Shown here: positions 48,001-57,000 of the stretch, one piece after another
How the letters are laid out: every line of letters starts with the position of its first letter
Numbering within the stretch: the first letter of the stretch is position 1
Origin: Ornithodoros turicata
Taxonomy: Eukaryota > Arthropoda > Arachnida > Ixodida > Argasidae
Direction: 5' to 3'
Length of the DNA: 64,000 bases
Assembly (NCBI RefSeq): GCF_037126465.1
Contig: NW_026999405.1
Span: 434,001 to 498,000, forward strand
The notes under the pieces: model-generated
What the model saw: only the letters and a program-made list of their open reading frames with translations
Told to the model about the DNA's origin: nothing
Database searches by the model: none
Translations under genes and position numbers: made by a program

Positions 48001-51000
48001 GAGGACGAGAGGGTGGGGTCACGAGGAAGAAAGAAGAGGACACAGTTTTGGACTATTGGGTTCCTTCGAGAAGGAACGTTACAATTACTGCTCCCATTTG
48101 CCTCGTGCATATCTGTTTCCTCCCGTCTTGTTTCCCTAATTTTCTCCCATGCGAACCCACGTAAATTGATGAGCACAAAGTTTTTGCCCTATGAAGCCAG
48201 CGTGTTGTTTTTCTCCCGCAATGGAATATTCCACACTTGACATCGTTCTTCAAGTGTTTTTCAAGGATTTTCCCGAAGCGAAACTGTGCTCAGCTCTGAC
48301 GATGGAATGTCCCACATGTCGAAATACATTGAACGGTCATAAAGTGAAAAGTACAAAGTGGTGAAAATTGGCTCAAGCAGGAGCGCCAGGTCAGGAACCG
48401 CCGCAACGAAAGTTTGGGCGCATTAAATACCAGCACCGGAGCGCAGGAAGCGCATTTCGTTTCCGGAGCGTGGCGCTCTTAATGAACTCTCACGCTCCAG
48501 CTCGCAGGTCAAAGCGCGTATGTGCTGCTCCTGTTGTGTGACGTATGGAGGATGGGAAGGCTGGGAAACCAATGAGCCGCCTTGGAAATTTCGCCTGGGC
48601 GCTCAACTGGGCGCCGAGCTCGTGGCTCGGAAAGACCGTTCAGTATACGCACCACACCATGGACACAGTACACCAAGCGCGTTGGGTAGAGCCGCTACTT
48701 AACGCGCCCTTTGTCTATGAGCAGGCGAGAGGATAGAGTTCGGAGAAACCACGTGATAAACAATCGGTCCACTCACAAGGTACCAATGGGGGGTATTCGT
48801 AGGCGGGCCATAGAAAAATAAAGCTCCTGCGTATCAACCTTAAAATGCTACCCTCTTATTTCGCGGAGGGGCCTATGAGGTCGCTCTAGGCGCACTAAGG
48901 GAGAGAGGAAAACAGGGGAGCTGCGCAGTCGGTTGACCTACTTGCATAGCTTATTTCGAACAGAATCTGTTTTTCTACCGAGGTCTCGGCGGTTCCCGAC
49001 CTCAGATCATAGCAAGGCAAGAGTGTACCCAGTGTGGCAATGTACGAGGCATCTTCTTACTCTAGGTCAGGGTAAAATATGAGTCCTGGAGGCAACTTGT
49101 ACAGGTACGTAATCACTCCAGATGTGACACTTCCCGCCAGCAGAAGCAGAAACGTTACACTCAGTCCAAGTTTGGGCCAGCTACAAGGGCAAAAGAAAAC
49201 CGTTCAATGACAGGTTCTACAACGGTCCTTGAGTCAAGGTCGTTTTCTCTTGTACTGCGTTTAGTAATATAGCTGATACGATTAACGATTTCTGCAAACT
49301 GTACTTACTTGTAGAGCAATATGAGGATGAACACTGAAACAACGAAGAACTGGAAGTTGCACGCTAGGTACCAAGTGGCCACAAGACACTGCGAGAATGC
49401 AAGCCATCATTCCTTAGTGCTGGTATGTAATACATACACATCACATTCCACTACTGTACATCTACACTATAAAAGAGACTACTTCACCGCACAAGGTGGT
49501 CTTGGCCAACCGATACACACAATGATATCGTGATATCTTCTTGATGCAGAAACAGGAGCCGTACAACAGGCGAACGGGAGAGCAACAGGCGCTTTAACAT
49601 TTTAGACAGCGTTAGATAAATGACGTACGCCCCCATCCACAGTGAATCAACCAAATTCATGGCAAATCTGTGTTCCGTGGATAAACTCAAAGTCGTTTTC
49701 CGCGTTTTTTCGCGGCAGACGAAATCTTACTTGTCGCTGCTCTTCAGGGATGTTGTAGAATCGGTTAAAGGATCAGTTATGCTCATCTATACTTTTCCCC
49801 CTTTTTGGCTGCGGCGTGTTGTGCAACAAATATCGCGAGCTTTTGAAAGGTAACGACGAGCGTAGCCGACATGTACGCACAAGATATGCTAGAGAGATGC
49901 TCCTTTGATTTGCACAAACTCTAAAGACATTCCACTTTTTCAAACAACGTTTAAGTGAACGAGGGCACTAGACGTCCTTTCGTGACATTTGGCAGTCTGG
50001 ATGGGAGGGCCTAACCGGTGGTTAGTGGCGCAGCCTGCCGCGGTGGAAGCGTCGTAGCAATAGCAGTAGCAGACGAACTTTTCGTGATCGATGAGGGTTT
50101 ATTGAGAGGCTGGCGGCTCCTGAAAGACGAAGTCACCCAGCTACGGACAAGTCCCACCGGAAGAAGCTTCAGTTCTATTGGCAAGGTGCTGGGGCGAACC
50201 CACTGCTGATATGCTTTACAGCACATCTGGCCCTCTGTGACATTTCAGCATCGCCGATCAGACTCATGTAGAGGAACACCATCTCCTCTACATTAGATGA
50301 CCCAGAAATTGAACGCCTCAGTCCCGTGAGTAATTCCGTCCTTCTACCGCAGCTATTCCAAATTTTGGAACAGCTTCCATGCTGTCGAGCCTCGGACACC
50401 TGCAATCCTACGAGCATCGCACTCAACGACGCCCTGCGCCCGCACAACGACCCTACAATAAGCAACTGCGACAACCTTTCGAGCTCGTCCCTGCAGCACC
50501 GGTCCCAGTACCATCGTTGGGCCTTCCTCGATTCGACTCGACCCTTCGACTCCTTCGAACCAGCTCATTCACACGCCCCGACCTTAACACATTTTTCGAC
50601 GGCTTCCTATACTCGGGAAGTCCACCGCCACAATGCGACGCGCATTGTCAGAAGAATCGGACTCGGACTCGTAGAACAACAAAAGTAAACTTTAATGGAA
50701 GGAGAAAATCCGTCCCTATAGTCCGAAGGCCAGCAAGATAATGTCGAATATCCTTCGATTCGTGCACCGCGGCCTTTGCGCGTCCTCCTCGTCCTTCTCG
50801 GAAATATCGTCGGTCACGTGATCCAATAGACATCTAGGTGGTCGGCGCGTTCGTTTGGAATTGTGACGGCGAACGTCTTCTAATGGAGTTTCACTTGGTT
50901 AAGTTTCACTGGTTAAGCTGGTTGCTGAGATGAAGGCTGATCCCGGTCATCCCCTTGAAACAGCTCGCTGAGGTCAAAATTATGTTCGAAGGGGGTTCAC

Positions 51001-54000
51001 GAGGGGGGGGGGGAGGGGTCAGAATAGGATTTGTTCTGCATAGCCGGAGATATCTTCCTTTCGGTTCGATAGTCCCATTCGGTAACGGTCGTTCTATATA
51101 GTAAACGTTGTGGGAATTGTTCTTGATGGTATAAGGTCCGTCAAAAAGGGCTCCTAAATTCGCATCGTTGATTCCGTTGGCAAAGGGCACTTGATCTCCG
51201 ATTTGAAAGGATGGCTTTCGGGGTTTGGAATCGTCTCTCTGAATTCTGGTCATGTTCGTAAGGTTGGCATGGGCGCAATTACGTTCGTGCTGAATGTCTA
51301 CGCCGGCATCGCAGTCGATGTCAGCATCGACAGCGATGCTTCATGTCGATATATCGCTGAGGGCAGTAGGAAATTGAAAAGTAACCGAAATGGAGATGTT
51401 CCTAACGCAGCATGGTCGGTGATGTTCACCTAGAAAGTGTAACATTTCAGGTATGCACTCGAGTCGTCAATCTCTCCGTCAATGTCTTTCCGAAACACGG
51501 GAAAGGTCTACCAATGGCGCGCTCGACAATTCCGTTAGTCTCCGGAGTGTAGGGCACCGGTCCGCAGTGCGATGTGTCGGTGAGCGAAATACTTTGTTGC
51601 TGCCATAAACATGAGCACTTTGTCGTTGTCGTTAAAGGCTCTTAGAGGTGTTCCGTATACATGAACCATGTCAAAGGAAAATGAGTAAATATTCGGTGGA
51701 TTTGCTTGGCACAGCACGGGATACGACGTAAGGCGTGGTTAAGTCGACAGCGGTGCTGTAGTGTTTGTCGTGACCCTTGGTGTTGATCGAAACGACATGG
51801 TCATTGGCGATGCAATCGAAAGGCGTTGTTGGGGGGTTCGCATGGCTACAAATATTGTGGTTGTACTCTTGGCACATAGGTAACCTTTGACGCAGGCATG
51901 TACAGCTTGCGACATCGTTTTCCAGCAGTACCTCCTACCAATTTCAGACAGTGTTAGACAGTGTTAGACAATGTTTCAGACAATGCCCGCTTTAGTCCGG
52001 CGAGCATCGCTGTGACCATCCTTGTCGTGATAGCATGTGAGAAGAGCGTGCTTGAGAGTTATTCGTGTCACAGTAGGCATAATATTGGTCTGGCCTTGCG
52101 CGGACGTTGACATAAGGGTGCTGTTGACGAGTCAAATACCGCGTATTCGCATTCATCGGACGGGTGGGGTTTTCGATGTCTCTATATAATAGCCCCCAGC
52201 ACGGGATCCCTTCTTTGTGCTTCCTTCAGACGATATCGAGTGTCCTCTGCGCGAAGTCCCAGCAGAGAGTTCCCCTTTCCGGTAACCCTGACAAGGTTTC
52301 CGCGATAGTGTTTTGCTTGCCGGGTGTGTCACGAATGGTAAAATTGTACTCCGTAGGATCGAACATAACTCGGGCGAGAAGTCTGCGCGGTGTCTTCTTT
52401 TCGATTTAGTGCATGACCGCCCAGTTGTCGGTGTAAACGTGCAAACGTGTGCGAGTCCTTGAAGGTTGCAGTAAAACTTCCGAGCTATAGCCCAATGCAA
52501 GGCGATTGCTTCAAGTTCCGTGGAAACAGCCGAATATCCCTCGATCCGTGCCCGTGCGCTTAGTCGTCCTCAACCTCCGCGCTAGGAGTATCCGTGGCAT
52601 ATTCGGCCGAATGCACTGTATTGCGAGCTTCACACTCACATGTCAGATGTGTCCCTCCACATGTGGCTTTTCTTTTGCCAGCCGCGACATGGTTTCGCAA
52701 CACCATGACGCTACTGCACAATTTCTCTAGCCGGCGCTCGTGTCAGCACTCATCACAGGTAACGCAGATTCACCAAACCTACGAGTTCCTGCTCCAGCGT
52801 TCGTTGCAGCACCCGGACACCAAATTCGACAGCGCCCTCCGCTACTTAGCCGCAGATCTCAGATAAATTCTCATTACGTTCCAACAGTCTTCTTCCGCTA
52901 CTTTCCAGCACTACGATGCTATGGCGTGTCGCTAACGGTGCCGTGCACTGTATTTGGCTTCGGTGGCGCATCTCGTTCTGGTTCATCCTCGTTTGCCTCC
53001 CGCGGCTGAGACGCCGTTGTCTCAACGTCACCCAACTACGGGTACGCGCCACAAGAAGAAGATTCAGTTTTCAAGCACATGAGTTTTCAATCTTCGGCAC
53101 ATCTAGCCCTCCGTGATTATTCCTGTTCATCTCCTCTACAAAAACTTACGGACTCTCCCTGCGCAGACCTGATGCCATGATAGGTATGTTGACGTCACCC
53201 GAGGAGATAGGGTAGTGCCGTACGACTAACGTTGCCGGGTCGGAAATTTGAAATTCAAGTGGTCGGTGACAAGATATTGTACATGGTGACTCCTTATAAA
53301 GTAATTGATAAATGGAACAGTTACATGTTAGTCGATGGCATCTTTTAGTGCGCAACAGACTATTTCCAAACGTCGTGTGGTTACAATAACACAAGTAATA
53401 TTTCACAAGATAACGCAAGTAATTATTCTGTTGTGCATTCCTTCACCGACTATACAACATCTTCCCTGAATTTACTGAAGATCCCTAACAAAGAGCACCA
53501 TCCTAAAGGTAGGAACAATCGAGTCAACGTCGCTCTCGCCGCAAAGGAGAAAGTCAACGTGTGTTACCTACCATATCTTTGGAAGGCCAGAAATTGTTAA
53601 TGTATAGCAAATTTGACCACCAGGATTTTTCGCAGAGTTGAATTTCAGTGCCCATGATGTCGCTCCAGAATGGACCGTCACCGAGGGCCGGCATAAGGAA
53701 CAGAAGCCCGAGGGCCAATACTAGCGGGGGCGTCATCCTAGAGGAGAGGAAGGAGGACAGTAAGGCACTTCGAAAGCAGAAAATCAAGGCAGGCACACTA
53801 CGTTGTGACTCCGAGGCGACATACGCCCACCTAAGCCAATCACAGGTGCTTCCATGTTTGTTGGGGGAGTGTACCTGCACGAGTTTATGTGTCTTGATTC
53901 TTGAAGTACCTGGTACAACCAGTGGTTCACTATTATTTTTCACTACAGTACGGCAAGCAATGGGGTAGAGTATCGCCCCCGGCGATGAAACTCCAGAATC

Positions 54001-57000
54001 ATTATTAAAATAATGTTGTTGTCGCTCTTCACTGATATTACTTTGTGCAAAACAAGAGGAAGAAGAAAGCATCACATAGTTCTGCACTTTTTATTGTTCT
54101 AATTGAAGCATAATCGTAATTGGGAATACATTTGTTGCGGACTCTGTGTGATTCTGTTAAGAGTATGTGTATCATGTTGACGATCGACTGTTCAACAGGG
54201 CTTGACATTTCAGTCTAATTACGTCTGTAATTATTTGGGATGAAGATAATAAAATAAGCGAAAAAACAAATATGGAAGCTGCACCTGCCTTGCTCTTGCT
54301 TACCGTTCACCTCCTTCAGTTCTCATCTCGCTTTCACGAATTTTCATGAAAAGACATTGCTTCCATTGCTGTCCGCCTATTGTGATCATTTCACGTTGTG
54401 ACAATTTGGTGATCAGATTGTGATTTGCACACGCCACCTGTCTCACTAACACGTGAAGTACCTATAGCTTTATGCGCGGCATGCCGCAGGATTGGACAGC
54501 CACTATTTCAAAGAGAAAACGTCCTTACGTCGATTTCAATGAGAGAGGGGGTGGACAAAAACATTTTTGCTCAACTAGTTCTCAGTCATCTAGTTCGATA
54601 AAGCTTTAGCTCGACTCAGGTTAAATCCGCTTGGTTAACCGCGCGCCCTTGGAAGGCGTGCCGGGAAACGTGATGTAAAACGACGCACTCTAAAAACTGA
54701 ACTTCATCGCATACCACGGCTCTGCGCCAACCATTGCCACCAATGATAGGGTTATCGCTTGTCATTCGAAGAGAGAGGGGCGTACATCTTTTGTGTCAAT
54801 TTGGATATATTATAATTGACACAAAAAGGCGCACGCCTCCCTCCCTCTTCGAATCAGAAGCATCAACCCTATCACTCAATGCAATGGTTGATGCAGAGCG
54901 TGCTATGCGACGAAGTTCAGTTTTTAGAGTGCAGTGATGGCGCATACACCAGAAATACGAGGACGACGATCGGAGACGATAGGAAAAAGTATGTCGAAAA
55001 AGCAAGGCGTAAAAGGCAGGGCATAAAAGCAAGGCATAAAAACTAAGCGGCGGAATAGCAAGCCGACGTCCCGTTTGGCTGACCTTTCCCCAGTTTTTTT
55101 CCCTTTTGGTCTAATAAATATACCCCCCTCCCATGAAAACCAAGGGAAGGCAAAAAAAAAATGGAAACATCACAGTACCATTACCATTTTTATACACATG
55201 TGGCGCGTTCCTGGAAGCGCGTGAGCACCGTAGCATCGTTGCGCAGTCCGTACTTTTGCAGTGAGTGGCACTACGATGCTACGGCGCCCATGATTTCCCC
55301 CACATCTCCCAAATTGCACAGCGACTGCCGCAGTGGCGCTGCGTGTTCTTCAAAAACCTACTGGACAAGACTTGTCCCAGCACCTTTTTCCGGTTGCAAA
55401 CCATATTCTCGTTGTTTTTCCTAAAGCGAAACTGTACTCACCTCCAATATTTATTGAACAGGAATCGGATCACGTTCAGTCTTCCGTCATTTTCCTCGAG
55501 CTCTCTCCAGGAAGTGTACACTACGAGTAAGCCACTGTAATTAGAAATCCTCGTTGATAACTCACGCACACTTGAACGAATAGGTGTAAAATATTTCCAT
55601 CGCTATTCCGCCATGTCTGACCTCTTCTAGCTACGAGACTTTCACAAACTTACGCTTACCTTATCAGAAAAAACGAGTCCACACCCAGCGTAAAGTTTAT
55701 GATGCCGGAGAAGAAAAAGTTGTCCGAGTACATTTCGTGACCGTTGAACAGTCCGCCTGGAAGAGACAACAAGCAAAACTGGGTCGTACAAAATATTTAA
55801 TCAATTTCACCGAAATATATTTTGTCCTGTGAAGCTATTGTGAAGGAGTGTGAAGGGAAGATATTTTATACGTTCCGATCTTTGAAGGTGAGGGGTAAAC
55901 CCTGGACAAACTAAGAGGTTCCGTTGAGTTTTGCTATAGTGCTGGCCCAGTTATCCCCCCCCCCCCATTAACACCTTAGAGATTTCCAGAACACAACACG
56001 GACGCCCCGGATATGTCATTGTGTCGCCCTCATACTTGCGAAACAGTCTTGTCGCGCTTATTGCCGCTTTCCGCCCCATTGCGTTCAATGGCCTCTGGCC
56101 TCCCACAGTATTCTTCCAAGTGAGGGCAAACATCTGTCAACGGGCGCAAAGCGTGCAACTAGTGGATATTACACTCGGAGCTTCAGCACAAAGCACGCTG
56201 ATGGTCTACCATCATTCGGAATGATACCGTTGATATGATACCGAGTGATGATCCGAATGATACCGAGTGATAACGCTACCGGTCTGTGCAATGTGTGCCC
56301 TTCCCTGCGCTATGCGGTGAAGTTCTATTTCAAAGGAACGGTCGCATCCGTTCCACGCCACATACGTGTATGCACACGAGGGACATCTCCACGCAATAGT
56401 ATAGTGGAAGAAAAAGCAAAAACTGTTAATGGGGCAGAAGCTAGGCCACGTGTTATGCTGAGCATGCGCACGGTGCCAGAATACCGAGAGTTGTGTGGTG
56501 CCAACGTCACCTACAAAACACAAAAACGAACATCACAAGAGAAAGCTAAGACGCGAGGCAAGACAAGACAATATCGTCACGGGCGTTAGGCCTCATTATA
56601 TGGCACAGTGAACCCCTAAACGACCTTACGTAGTGATTAAGAGTTCACCATTGTCGAGTGGGCTTTTCGTGGCCGTAGCTATGGTACGAGCAGCCATCAG
56701 CCTCATAGGTAGCCATTGCATGGTAACCATGGGAAAACTGTGTTTGAAATCGTCTGCAGCGATTGGTTGAAGCAGACGACATCCCGGCTTTATATGTCAA
56801 CGAGGCGAAGGAATGAGAAGAGCGATTAACGGGTCTTCTGTGTCTAGTCGGCCTTGATACAGAGCACCCAATAGACGACACCGTTAGCGTCTTTCCCTGT
56901 CCCCTACACTCTAGAAATAGAACCTCCCCACGTAACAAGCCAAATGCCATCAACTGTACGTAATATCACCGCCTCCCCTAGTATTCCCCATAGTATTCCC

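Noticed and set aside
52506..52866. A C2H2-like zinc finger (CQMCPSTCGFSF..QHH) on the plus strand
   Set aside because: Spacing is irregular and the frame overlaps the decayed LTR element; support is too weak for a gene call.
53554..54087. A single 177-codon minus-strand protein
   Set aside because: It is gene B exon (d) read back through its acceptor into an unrelated LINE 3' UTR fragment.
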